Assembly (NCBI GenBank): GCA_009192285.1
Contig: CM018605.1
Coordinates: 2,893,247-2,957,246, forward strand
Origin: Morchella semilibera
Lineage: Eukaryota; Ascomycota; Pezizomycetes; Pezizales; Morchellaceae
Reading direction: 5' to 3'
DNA length: 64,000 bases
The notes under the pieces are model-generated. The model had not been told where the DNA came from, made no database searches, and saw only the letters and a program-made list of their open reading frames with translations. Below, piece by piece: positions 11,973 to 24,276 of the stretch (its first letter is position 1; every line of letters begins with the position of its first letter). The position numbers and the translations under genes were made by a program.

Positions 11973-14900
11973 TTAGAGTAGCTATAGAAGAGACTTTACT
12001 TTCATCCCCTGGGGTCGGAAAACCTCGACTGAGGCAGCTAGATGGTGATATAGTAGTACTAGAGTATATCTCTTAATAGTGTTGCCTAACTCTAACTAAC
12101 GAGATAGTATATATGTATTTCGATTGTGGGCATAGAAGCGCTGAATATACTAGATATAAAATTGAAATGTCGAAGAGGTACATTAATACCCTCCTATTCT
12201 ATATACACATTTGATATATAACTTAACCACAATCCTTAGTCTGTGCTCCGTTCAGGTAGTTGCCCCTATGGCGTACAACCGACTTGTATAACTATATCCA
12301 GCCAAGCTATCCTCGACCTAGTGTAGACAAGAGCTCCTCTATACAACAAAAGACACCCGGGGAGCCTTGTGCGAGAGAGTAGACTACAGGGGGTTGCAAT
12401 TGGGTTACATCGAGTTGCGACCGTAACTTCGGGCTTCGTCGGAAAAGTGCAATTGTTGTCAGGTAGGTGGAATATTAAATACCTGCGCCGAGCAAGAGGG
12501 GCGTGGAAGTTCTCCATTTTTCTTTCTATACGCGCCTTTAAACGACCCGTTTGAATCAGACTTTGTAAAGTCATCTAGTGCTAATATTATAGTATATATA
12601 GTTTCCTTCACATATGGTGGCCGACATCCTATATCTTCAAGTTTTTAGGTGTTTTTAGTCTTCGCGTCATAAAACCTCCTTAATGAATATTTAGGTACCG
12701 GATATCTGGCAGGAATAAAATGGGAAGGCAACCGAGGAAATGGTATATGTCTCGATATATGTTATTGAACCTTGTCTTTAGATAAGCCAGGGATGGGATC
12801 TGGCGTCGTTTCGTTCCGGTGTGCTAGATTTATGTTTATCTAACCGGCCGAGTGTGTGGAGTGAAATGCTGTTAGAATAAAGTGATCGGTTATACTTCAA
12901 ATGATCAAGGCTATACACAGTACAGGCGGTTCCATTACAAACGAAATCCGCTATGGTGAGTTATATAGTCCTCCTTTTACCCCTCCCGCCATGGAGTTGA
13001 ATCTGTCCAGGGCCGCATGGCTTTAAAAGGTGGGGACGATATTGATTTATGGGCTGTCACCTAGATCTGGACGTGGTGAAGTATTAGTAATTAGAGCTGG
13101 ACGCATACATCCTGGGCTGGGCAATTCAAGTGTAGCGCCACGCCCTATATGAATAGCGAATTGTATTGTTCCAAATTCCTATACCTTGTATTGGGCAGTT
13201 GAGCAGGGCTAGCTACATACGTACATTGGTGGATGAATATATTCAAGTAGCCTAGCTTGGGCCCCAGGTGTACGTATAAGATCAAACGCTAGTCATACAA
13301 AATCACTCGACAAATTGGAATTATCGGATTTTCAGATTTGAAGTTGTAGGGACAGGTAGACAGTAGGCTTAATTGATGATTGTATAGTGTTAGGCACTTT
13401 GGTTGGTTGTGCTCGGAGGCAACACAGCTGTACAGACTATATATAACCTCGGAACTCACGTTCGATCAGGTCTACATAATGTGGGTAGGCGTCTAACCGC
13501 TCCCGTAATCCAGCAGATCCATAGCCGTAGTTACGCTAGGCTATAGGAGTATAAACTCTATTATGAGCATGTCGAAATTTGTCGATAATATCCTTCTTGC
13601 TTACCTAGACGGAATTGCATATAATGGTGCATAACCTGTCACTCGAAACTCCCTATAGCTAGCCTCCAGTTTACGTTCGGCCCAGTAAATCCTATCCCGC
13701 ATTATTCTACCTGTTTGAACGCGCGCCGTGTCAAGGGGTTTGGCTAATTCCGGCGCTTCGGGGGTCCGACATTCACATAGCGGCGTGATGTGTACAGTGG
13801 CAGTAGTTCCTGCGCTCTTACTAGTGTGTATGTATAGTCTGCCGTCCTCTCCTCGGGACTACACCTGGAGCTCTTACCAAAGCCTCACAGCGCCAGCAGC
13901 CCCGCACAGGCAGAACACGTAGTGCATACTCCGACGGAACCCTAGGTATGCAATGGAGGGAATCGTAAGCAGTGGGAGCGGTGGTGACCAGAATGTTCTC
14001 GGTTTTTCGGGTGTGCGGGCTGTGAGCTAGCATGAGGGCGTTGAAGAATGAGTGCCCTTGATCATATTCCTCTGGCCGTACCTGAGACCTCCCTTTTAAT
14101 GGTGGAATTCCTGATTTCTAGCTAGAGAGTACTTTAATCAATTTGAGGACGTCTCACGAGATTTGAGGAGAGAGTACGTACTATGTACTTATCTAGGGAA
14201 ATATATGACTGACACGACGCGCGTTCAAACCTAGGTGTCGTCAATTCCCTCGATTAATTTGTGAAGTTGGGCTTAAGTACTTTTTCTCATACGTAGTAGG
14301 TTCTAGCCTCAAGTGGGTAATTTAATCTGGAGGTAGAATGACATATCTTAGTCAATTCTAAGTGAAGCAACTCAAGGGTTAGCTGAATTTTAGAGACTAT
14401 CAATCGCCCCAAACTAGTCTATTTCTCGCCGATTTATTTTATTTGTACGCATAAAGAAGCATATTAATCCTCCTCTAACTGACTTCGGAATTGCCTCCAC
14501 TTACCTGCCTACATATATGTAGTTAACTCTATACATGCACACATATATATATACATGTAAGTACGTATACTCACATACATTCACAATATACATTTGCAAT
14601 ATACATCCACACACTCACAGTGAACAGGAAACTCTCATCAGAGAAGCACGATAAGGACAAGCTAGATCGGTGGCGATCTCGGGGAGTCCGGCACCTTCAA
14701 TAGCAAAGATTTATATATGTTAGGTGTAAATGGGCCTGCCTGGTGCTGTATGAAAGGATTTAGGACAACGTTTGAGATCACCAGTACGTACTAGGGTTTG
14801 GGTTTATCTTGAGTGGAGTGGCGGTCGACACAGCCAAGGCTATTTGAATTTCTTTCTATAGATACCGATAAAGAACACCGGGAGTCTTTTCTCAGTCCAG

Positions 14901-15315
14901 TTAGTGATTGGTAATGATACAACTACCCTCAGGCCACCTTCTGTCATAGTTTTATAATTTAGTATGATTGGCCTAGGGGGAGGGATGTATCTGCTCGGCC
15001 TCATTCACGTTGAGGATCAGACTCGCGAGGTTTCTAGATTCTCTAGTTTTGGACGAATCCAGAGGTCCATAGACCGGGCCTACTCATTGGGAGCACCAGC
15101 GAGTAGCTGTGGGTATCTGGTCCTTTAAGCTCTCCCATAACGGTGTACTACCTTCCGACACCACTCACTCGTGTACTAGGCCTAATGATCTAAACTGATA
15201 ATCCGTTGCAAATGCGTACGTTACGAACTACGTGGAATTAATTGTTAAAGACAAATAGAACACGCGGGTTAATCATATTCCCCCTTGCTTCGCTACATCC
15301 ATTCGCAAAAACGGA
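11973..15315. other. gene-free stretch
   Basis: No supported gene on either strand; open frames are short and without domains. Some TACA/TATA-rich simple sequence at about 14500-14620. Confidence 0.6.
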
Positions 15316-16034
15316 TTACACTATACCGCCAGACAACAAATCTCGAAGTTCCTTCTCCTTCGTCGCCGCCACCTCAGCCTCTTTGCACACTGGCCTATGC
15401 CTACCCTCCTTCCAATCTCTCCTCTGACACTCTGTACCGCAATACCACCACTCCCGGCACCCAGCACAAACCCTCAACGCGCCCGCTTTCTCCCCAACCT
15501 TTCCGCATCCGATAGCATCACATGCCTTCTTCTTTAGCTCCTCTTCACTCCTAGCTAGCCACTCCTTCACTCCCGGGACATCCCAGACCCGCCTGTAAGT
15601 TAGGTAAAGGAGCTGGGTATATGCCTTGTGCGGGGGATTCCGGATATCCGCTGTCCCGGATAGTGACTGGTAGATGTATGGGTTTGAGTGGTAGGCGCGC
15701 CGAAGGCAGAAGAGGCCGAATTTGCTTGAGCCATAGAGAATGAAGGAGGCAAGAGTAAGGCTGTACAGGATCTCTGGGTGCTTGTAGGGCTGGAGGTTGA
15801 TCGGTGGTTCTGCACTGGGATCGATGTCAGATTTCTTGTAGTGAGTGAGGTCTAGAAAGCGTTAGTTAGGTATAGTTATGTATGGGTGGACTGGGGATGC
15901 CGGAGTGGTAAACCTCTAAAGGCAAGGTCGGGGTTGTAGTTGGGATGAGAGGAACACGCTGGGCTGGCACGGTCTAGAGAGCTAAGGCAAAAATTCAAGG
16001 CTTCAAGTGGGCGTTTGCGATGGATAAGAACCAT
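15316..16034 (-). CDS. MYND-type zinc-finger protein
   Basis: Two exons on the minus strand, 16034-15914 and 15851-15316, with a 62-nt intron (GTTTAC donor, CCTAACTAAC branch, TAG acceptor). Phases agree and give 218 aa. The C-terminal part holds a MYND zinc finger with the usual spacing: CDAIGC, then CAGC, YCGTEC, DWKEGRH and a final VC. MYND fingers bind zinc and mediate protein-protein contact; fungal MYND-only proteins are mostly uncharacterised. The part before it (IRARVAMVLIHRKRPLEALNF, SLTLASFILYGSSKFGLFCL) looks helical and TPR-like. The reading frame is open for about nine codons upstream of the chosen ATG, after a possible AG acceptor, so a further 5' exon cannot be excluded. Confidence 0.75.
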
Positions 16035-16719
16035 TGCAACGCGGGCGCGAATGTCTAGCAGCTTTTATTAGGACTGGATAAATTGAAACAGATTAACTGA
16101 GCGAAATGTTCAACCGTACCCCTTTGATCCCGCGAAAAAGATAATGTCCCCGGGGAATCAATCAAGAACTGATCGCAGAACTTGCAGTCTTCCGCTTCGG
16201 AGGCAGTAGTACTCCCGTCATGTCTTTAAACGTTAGTTTTGCTTATCTGGCAAGAGGTATGGTAAATATCTTACGATACTTTAACAACGCCGCATATCTC
16301 GCACATTCTGAGCTGTGGTTAAACTTGTATAAAGCTCGGCTGGATGGAGGACTAGTTATATGGAATTGGGGGCCTGAATGTTGCTATATGACCTGTTACA
16401 TACCGGCACCATCTTGGGACAATGATGAGCCTTGCTCGATGGCGAACTAGAAACTTTAGGCCAACCATCTCAACAAAAGGGCGCCGACCCTTTACCTCTA
16501 ATCGATTGGTTGGCTGAAACTCGCCGTTCGTCATGTACTGAGTTTCGTCATCATCCTAGAAAGTATAGTCCGAGAAATACCTTGGTTACCGGCGCCGATA
16601 TCATTGACCCCGAATTTAATAAGAAACCTTCCATATGGGGGCAGGCACCATTGCGGGATGCTGAAGCGAGTGATATTCTATGATTCTTCATCAAATGCAT
16701 GGTTAGTGATCAAGTATAT
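16035..16719. other. gene-free stretch
   Basis: Open frames present but no domain, no splice-supported model and no homology I recognise. Confidence 0.5.
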
Positions 16720-16739
16720 TAATCCCAGTCGTACATAAT

Positions 16740-17180
16740 TTCGGGTGTTTGCTTAAACAACTTTTAAACACCTATTTAAACCACAATGATGTTTAAGTTA
16801 AACTATCAAATTGTTTAATTAAACCATACAAAATAACGTTAATTTGACATATTACTATGTTTGCGACCGTGAAAAAATAACCGATTAAACACCTTTTTAA
16901 ACACCTTTAAACCACTCTTAAACCACTTTTAAACCATTCTTAAACACCTACTAAACACCTTTAAACTACTCTTAAACCATCGCTTTTAAAATTAATAATT
17001 ATTATTGATATGATATAGGTATATAATTGTTGGATCGAAAATGTTTGTGGTTTAAATAAACACTCCCGTGGTTTAAATAAACACTCCCGTGGTTTAAATA
17101 AACACTCCCGTGGTTTAAGTAAACACCTCTATGGTTTAAAACAAACACCTCTATGGTTTAAAACAAACACCTCTATGGTT
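16740..17180. repeat. left subterminal repeat field of the transposon
   Basis: Dense TTTAAAC/GTTTAA motifs. From about 17049 there is a tandem run of about 21-22 bp units: three with GGTTTAAATAAACACTCCC, then variants ending in ACACCTCTAT. Subterminal repeats of this kind are binding sites for transposon proteins in CACTA elements; that role is inferred here. Confidence 0.75.
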
Positions 17181-17565
17181 TAATCACATTTTCACGTATC
17201 CAGTTATTGTATTGAAAGCAAATTAGTGGCTGGTAAACCCGTATAGTTTATTGATCATCTATCTACTACACAGCCATTTCTTTTTCCCATTGCCGACGCC
17301 GCGGCTTTTTAACCCTTATGTTACCCGTACCCATACCAGCACATCCTAGTTATCTCCAGTAAAATTCTAGGCGACATTGAAAACTTTACAAATTAGCTTG
17401 CGGTCGATCATATATATATAGTTGTGCCTTACCTCGAAGATTCGACTAGTTAGTACAAATTAGGTGGTTAAATGTAGTTGGGTGTTTTGATGCACCCCGA
17501 AAACAGAACAAACTTTTATTTGATAGAAGCATGCTATGATTGGTGGGTATAGTTGTTATGGTTGA

Positions 17566-19955
17566 TCACTGAATTGTAAAGTTAGCTTTTCGGACCCTGA
17601 TATCCCTTTTGGCATTAGCAATGTCGTCAACCTGTTTTTTCAATGCCTTCATAGCTGCGGTTTCGGAAGCTTTCTCGGTCATTTTAGTTGCTCTTCCGAA
17701 TCTCGTAGTTGAAGGCGAGGGGGGGGCGGGAGGGAGCATCTGCATAGCGAGGTTGGGGAGGTCTTCGTTAGAGAGATCGACCATTTCTATATCTGTCGCC
17801 GATGCATCTGTTTTTTTGGCCTTTGGAGGTCTACCCCTCGGGCGCTTCTCGGGAACTATTGGAAGAGGCGCCTTCTTGTCGATTTTTCCGATGTTGGATC
17901 CTCCTGGGTTTGGTTGAGTACTAGATTCTCCATTTTGGATTACACGGGGATGGAGGGGTAGGGTTGATTGTACCTCAACGCCGGTCCTGGAACTCTTTGA
18001 TTGGACCTTGCTGATACCTTTCCCTTTACCGGCCAGATCGGAAAATGAGCGATGCTGCAAAGGAATGGTTATTATATATATGATATGATTATTGAGTGAA
18101 CACACACCTTGCTCTTCCGACTTTCAAGACCAGTTTGAGACGATTGTTTCATCAGCAAGACTTGATTTGTCTCCTGATGTCTCCTGAGCCTCATGAGACT
18201 CAAAAAATATCCAGGAGTCTCAGGAGACTCTCAGGAGACCCGGGAGACTGCTGGGAGACTCCAGTCATAAGTTGAGTTTGCTGATGTTGTCCCATGCTCT
18301 AGTAGTATTCACGGCTAACTCGGCGGTTTGACTTCCGGTTTCCTCTCCTCCGGAATTAAATTCTTCGTCGTCAGCAGAAGTAACTTTCACTAGAACTCCA
18401 TCGCCACACAAGTCTAGCATTCGACCATAGTCTTCGGCGATGGAGATAGGACGCCAGATTAGTTTCTTGGGGGGGCCATCCGCTGGTCTGTAGAAAACCA
18501 CATCGCTGTCATTAACTGTTAGAACACTAGTTACAGCGTCCATAAACCCTTGGAAACCCCGTTCGACAGGGATCTTAATCGGCCTGTTATTCGCAATGTA
18601 GATACTCAACACCGCAGTATCGTCGTCCTGATACTGTGAATTTCTTTGTTTTTCCGGGGCATGTTGAGACGATCTGATGGATGATGGGATAGTTTGAGAT
18701 TGAACTAGATAAATTGAGAGTTAGTTAGGGCGTTACATTGAGCATTGAAACGTACCAATATCATCCACAACCAGTGGAGAGAGAGCCTTTGCTGCCGATT
18801 CCTTAGTGATAGGGGTCGGCTGAAGACGCAATCTATCCATTTTTGTTGCTGGAGTATCAAGTTGTCGAGATTTTTGCTTAAGATTAGGCTTGTTGGTTAG
18901 TGCGGGGCGAGTGGTACTTTTTGGGATCGTGCCGGGAGCGCGTTTCCGAGGTACCGGAACATCCTCATCACTACCGCTATCCAATGCATCCATGTCTGGG
19001 TCATCTTCGACTCCGAGTGAATTTTGCCTAATATTATCAGTAGATGATTCAGAGGGGGTGCCAGCAGGTGCCGCTTTCTTCTTATTGATGTCCTCCAAAT
19101 TTTTTTTCTTGTGTCTGCGCATCCTGGCATTATTATTGCGGACTCTATCAAGGCAAATCGCGTGGATAACATCTCTCGATAAGCGTGACCCCCACCAATC
19201 ACCATAAATTTCCTTCAACTCTGGAGTTACGATATGGACCAGCTTATACATAACGGTTGGGTCGAAGTGGTTGAAACGCTTGTTCAACGGTTGCCGACGC
19301 CTGGCACAGAGCGCTTTCACGGTGTCGCGAACATCTCTGATCACATAAGCATCGTCGGGATCGACTCCCATACGCCTTGCTAGTTCCGCACGATCCTTGT
19401 AGCCAGCCCTTCTCTTTAGCGGCGGAGGAGCTGTCGGTTGCATCAGCAAGACTTCATTTGTCTCCTGATGTCTCCTGAGCCTCAGGAGACTCAAAAAATA
19501 TCCAGGAGTCTCAGGAGACTCTCAGGAGACCTGGGAGACTGTTGGGAGACTCCAATCATAAGTTGAGTTTGCTGATGTGGGATGCGTCAACATCAAGTAC
19601 ATCTGATGCTGGTTTCTTCTTGTTTGGTTTGCCTCTACTGGGAGTATCGATCTCGCTTCCGGAAGTGTTATCAGTGGTTGCAGGGGGTTTCCTGGGGAGT
19701 GCGTTGCGTGGAGCAGGGGTTTCGAGCGGCGAAATAGTACGCGATGTTTGTGTATCAGGCACTTGGGTCTCAGGCACGTCGTCATCATCCTCATCTGATT
19801 GTTTATTTGGTTAGACCCGTCAAGAGGGGGAGGGGAATGTAAGGGTGTGATAACATGCCTTCACCCCCGTTTAACCTTTGCCATTCCAATTCAGCCAATC
19901 GTTGTTGCTCCCTTAAGAACGCCTCCTTCTTAGCTAAGCGTTCTTCTGGACTCAT
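17566..19955 (-). CDS. transposon accessory protein with AT-hook, carrying two MITE insertions
   Basis: Minus-strand gene with four exons: 19955-19865, 19794-18756, 18704-18108 and 18054-17566. Introns are 70, 51 and 53 nt, with GT..AG ends and clear CTAAC branch sites in the first two. The start is MSPEERLAKKEAFLREQQRL. The middle has a basic, helical stretch (LARRMGVDPDD, ALCARRRQPLNKRFNHFDP). The last exon has an AT-hook (KRPRGRPPKAKK), a minor-groove AT-DNA binder, and a short coiled C-terminus. MITEs at 19441-19577 and 18150-18286 lie in exons 2 and 3. Removing each with its 2-bp duplication (139 nt) joins the flanking frames; unspliced, each adds a stop after SKLNL. The family is not recognised. 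By position and the AT-hook it may bind the AT-rich subterminal repeats, as TnpA does in En/Spm. Confidence 0.65.
17891..18002 (-). other. basic/low-complexity linker upstream of the AT-hook
   Basis: Ser/Thr/Pro/Lys-rich segment of the accessory protein (about residues GKGKGISKVQSKSSRTGVEV to GGSNIGKIDKKAPL). Likely disordered, as is common around AT-hooks. Confidence 0.35.
18150..18286 (-). mobile_element. 137-bp MITE, copy 1 (in exon 3 of the accessory gene)
   Basis: Terminal inverted repeats CATCAGCAA/TTGCTGATG, interior built of GTCTCCTGA-type direct and inverted repeats, 2-bp flanking duplication TT. Taking gene-sense orientation, it starts CATCAGCAAACTC. It introduces an in-frame TGA about 20 nt inside. 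Confidence 0.85.
19441..19577 (-). mobile_element. 137-bp MITE, copy 2 (in exon 2 of the accessory gene)
   Basis: Same TIRs and interior as copy 1; flanking duplication TG. Same orientation with respect to the gene as copy 1. Removal of 139 nt joins ...VDAS to QPTAPPP in frame. Confidence 0.85.
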
Positions 19956-20060
19956 GGTGCCTTAGTTAGGCTTGTGGCCGGACGTGTTTGATAAAGTAAC
20001 CGTGTCTTTGGATGAATAAGAAGTGTTTGGAGTGGGGTAGAGCGTGTCTTTGGGTGGGTG

Positions 20061-20197
20061 CATCAGCAAACTCAACTTGTGACTGGAGTCTCCCAACAGT
20101 CTCCCAAGTCTCCTGAGAGTCTCCTGAGACTCCTGAATATTTTTTGAGTCTCCTGATGCTCAGGGGACATCAGGAGATAAATGAAGTCTTGCTGATG
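20061..20197 (+). mobile_element. 137-bp MITE, copy 3 (between the two transposon genes)
   Basis: Same element in the opposite orientation, flanked by TG on both sides. It lies in the spacer between the transposase stop (20356) and the accessory-gene start (19955), so it is not under coding constraint. Confidence 0.85.
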
Positions 20198-21489
20198 TGG
20201 GAAGTGTTTGGAGGGGGGTGTAGAGGAAGAGGTGAGGTTGAAGCCTAGGCGAGTCAGTTAAGGGTGCAAGTGCATAAAATGCTTGGCACATACTTAAAAC
20301 GGATTAGTAAACACCAAAATAGGTTTAGCTCTATGAAAATTTTTCTATATCATTATCAAAATAAACTGCTATATCTACGAGTAAGGTATTCACGGGTGCC
20401 CTTTTTAATCAACCCAATCAACTCTAAAATGGTATCCGCTCCAATAACGGCCTTTATCCCGACGTTCGAACGGTATAATAGCCTCCCATCTTCCTCCACT
20501 TCAAACTGCTGTACATACGCAAGTTTTAAGTTATTTACATTACCCCCGGCCCCGAGCTCATGCTCATTGTCCTCAGCAAGATCCGCTTCGTCAGAGCATG
20601 TAGCACTGAAGAAAAAAATGATTTCCGCGTAGGCTATATCGAACTCGCCACCGGGGAGCATTGACGCAAACATGACAAGTGAAGAATTTCTTGTAGCATT
20701 ACGTCGTCTCATACTCGAGGAAGTGACTGTAAACGGATCGCGAGCATGGTTTACTATGCATGAAGACCATTTAATGCACTCTGTTGGTAGGTTTCGCAAA
20801 GCGTTTTCCACATTGAATCTTTCTATGGTGTTCTCTTCTGTTACGCGAATACCCTCTTGAAGATAAATCTTCAAATAACGCCTTTCCCAATTTGTTAGAT
20901 TGTGTTTTCTAGCTGATCGGGAAAACTGGGGCTCGTTAGGACGCTCATCACGTCTAGCAGCGGTTTTCGATATGCTTTTGAGCCGCCGAGCGAAGAACTT
21001 GTAGAGAAGAATATTGCCATCCTCGTCCTCGTACTCCGGAACATCTTCATTCCCTTCGATTCCCGGTAATGCCACAACATATGGTAGGTGGTTACGCCTC
21101 TCATTCAACAACATAGTAATAGCCATATTACGATTTGCAGAGACGCGTGATTTCGCTGATGCTGCCACCATTCCACAGACACGCTCCATAGGCCACTGCC
21201 AGTAGACGAACATCGGTCCTGCCCATTTTATTGCGTCGGCTACATGTAGAATTTGATGGAAAACTGGTAAGCACGCAGGGAGACGTTCCCATTTCTTTTG
21301 GTAGTAACGGTCTTCGTAATATGTGATGAAACGTTTCATACGATCTTCTATTACTGCTACTTCGGGGATGGTGATTTCGTAATCGCAGGCCAGTTGAATT
21401 GCGTCAATAAGGTTAAGATACTGCTCATAATCCTCATCGGGAAGATTATCCTTCAAATATATAGGAGCTAGTAGTAATGCAATTGTGAC

Positions 21490-22119
21490 GGAGTAACCCG
21501 ACGCAAAGAAGAAGATGACAATGATGACGCAGAGGAACTCGAGGAGCACAGTGTACTCGACGAGGGGGCCGATGAAGACAGGGACAACGCCAGGCAGGCA
21601 CAAGCACAGGCACCGGCGAAGACAAAGGCAAGGGCAAGGGCAAGGGCACAAGAGCACAGAGCAGAGAAAGTGAGGACCGAAGGGACCTCAACGAGAACGA
21701 TGAGGGATACTATGAGTTTCCTCTTGTCAGAGGATCGAGTCTTTGGTACGAGAGACTATGGCTTTAGAAATAGGAGTAGATTCCTATGTACCGAAATAAC
21801 AGGAAGACGAGACAGAGAGGAAAGAAAGAAAGAACTAAGGAAAACATCGATCCCCGCTATTTAACATACCTGCTCCACCAGTCCGCCAAGACTACATATC
21901 ATCATCCACAGAATCCCATAGAAACCCGTCGCCACCACACCTCGTAATCCTCCCCACCATCTCCGCTATTTACATTACCAATCCATCACGCCATCGAACC
22001 TCCTAGAAACCTATGACGACACCCTCCACCTCGCATTCCCCGCTCTCGCTTAACATTTCCCCAACAACCACAACCGTACACTGCCCACCGAACTGTCGGG
22101 ACAGATGCCAAGACGCCGG
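21490..22119. mobile_element. 630-bp repeat nested in the transposase exon
   Basis: Flanked by GAC on both sides (21487-21489, 22120-22122). Deleting 633 bp joins EWKIIAV directly to TIALLLAPIYL in frame, which fits the transposase family. Contains purine-rich simple sequence (GGCAAG repeats near 21620) and a segment (about 21780-22020) related to 46250-46640 and 52190-52330. No clear TIR; class unknown. Confidence 0.65.
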
Positions 22120-24139
22120 GACAGCAATGATCTTCCACTCGGCGGCTTTGAGATGGTGACAATGTTCAGCAAAATTGCGTATAGGGTCACCAAAAAGAGC
22201 GGGAAAGTTAGCAGCACTAGCCATCATATCTCCCGATATATTAGACCATGTACTTGGCGGTATATTATACAAGTCATCAGTCCGGACAAATTTCTTCGCT
22301 GAAGATGCTGTCGATGCACGCGCACCGGGAGTGTTCCGGTTTCTATCCGCGCGTACATGATTCGACATCCTAGAGTTGTGTCTGCTGCGGCGGCGACGTG
22401 CACTTCGGTTATCTGCGGCTCCAGCTCCATCACTATCCGAATCTTCATGCTCATCAGATTCACCACTTGCATTGTCTCTATCATTTGCTACTGCAGCGTT
22501 GATGTTTGCTGTAGCCGTGTCCGAGAAAAACTTTCCCCTCCAATGCTTAAATAAATCTGGTATGATATTCTCCCACCAAAGATGCATAGCGTCCGGAGGA
22601 AAACTACGCGGAATATCGATCGACTTGAGCTGCGAGAGACAGCATGGACCCTTAATCCCGTACTTTTTTGCGCTTTCCTCATCTCCTGTCTGAACGACAT
22701 GTAGAGCGATATTTCTTGACATAGCATCAGTTCGCATCCGCAGATTTGATGAGTCGTATGTGGGTAAATTTAAAGGTTGGCCGCCGGGTCTTGCTCGAAT
22801 TGATGGCGGTGCAGGGTTCGTGGGTGGTGCAAGCGGACAATATATACCACGATTATAAACCCCCTGAATATAACAATAAGGACAATAACATGTCCCTCTA
22901 TTGCCTTTGATACACACGTTAGCCAAACCCTCATCAATAGCTTACTCGATTTACCTTTAAAATTCATTAATTTCTCTCTACCAGGCATATCCGCAGCAAC
23001 CACACAAATGTAGGCGTGAAGAGTAAAATGCCGACCGCGTGATGCATTCCAAACATCAGGAATACCTTTTTCAAGAAGCAGGAATTCCTCTATCAAAGGA
23101 AATAGGAATGATTCTATATCCTTTGGATTATTTGGGCCAGGAATAAAGCCTATGAGCAACATGTTCCTTTTCTTAAAGCGTATATCTGGGGGCAGATTAA
23201 GATTAACCTACATCAGTTAGCACAAGATCATTTTGTTTTAATGAAGAGGATTTGGGGACTATACCAAAAGTAAGGGCCAAATGCTAAAAGTTCGCCTACT
23301 CTTGAAAACCTTCACACCATCTGTACTGAGCATGAAGCCGACGTCGGTATCACTCCGGAAGAGACCATGATTGGTTTTTAGATCATTAAATAGGTCACCT
23401 GACCAGTAGTCAGAGGCTACACCTCTCCCGCGATCCTGCTCGGCTTGATACCGATAGCTTGTCATCGAGGCGGCCTTCTCGGCATTCGAGAACATCAGGG
23501 ATATTCTATGTATAATCGGTATATAGCTGTGTGTGGCGTATGGAACCTTCAAGCGAGGGTTTTCAGTCCTTGATGTCGGTTCCATCCAACGAGGATGATC
23601 ACAATGAATACATTTATCAAGCTCTGGATACATGGCGTAGGACATATGAGAATGAGGACAACAATCGTAAAGCACCTCCTTTATACCGGTCATGTTTTCA
23701 ATCTTCTTGCGAATTGTCCGGTAATCCACCAATTTATCAGAACCGACAGATGAGAACAATTCCCGGGTATCGGTCGAAGCTTCTCTAGAAATCTTGTGTT
23801 TTAAAGTAATATCATCGTAAGCGATCGACAGCATGTCTTGTCTGCTTAAAGGAGTGCCAGCGGGGTCCATATAGTCAAACCCAGCAGGGTCTCGAATAGG
23901 CTCCGGAGAATATGGAATGATTTCTGAACGATTGGATTCCTCATCATCCGATGATTCGACGGGCTCATACTCATCGGACAAGCTACTTTCTGTGAAACCC
24001 CGACTCATCTGACCCACAGCTTGTTCTTCAGCGGAGTCATACGAAGAGGATGCGACCGATCCATTATCATTTAGCGCCAAAATATCCGGTTCTGAACTGG
24101 CGGTGAATATATCCTCCAGCGGCGGTAATTCTGCCTCGA

Positions 24140-24276
24140 CATCAGCAAGACCTCATTTGTCTCCTGATGTCTCCTGAGCCTCAGGAGACTCAAAAAATGT
24201 CCAGGAATCTCAGGAGAGTCTCAGGAGACCCGGGAGACTGTTGGGAGACTCCAGTCACAAGTTGAGCTTGCTGATG
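24140..24276 (-). mobile_element. 137-bp MITE, copy 4 (in exon 1 of the transposase)
   Basis: TIRs CATCAGCAA/TTGCTGATG, flanking duplication GA. Same gene-relative orientation as copies 1 and 2. The host frame runs ELSDI before it and VEAELPPLED after it. Confidence 0.85.

Noticed and set aside
18150-18286. MITEs as ordinary GT..AG introns (introners)
   Set aside because: No GT at the 5' end or AG at the 3' end of the element or of the duplication. Only internal or GC..AG choices could work, and these are not in phase for all three copies. Kept as a question for RNA data.
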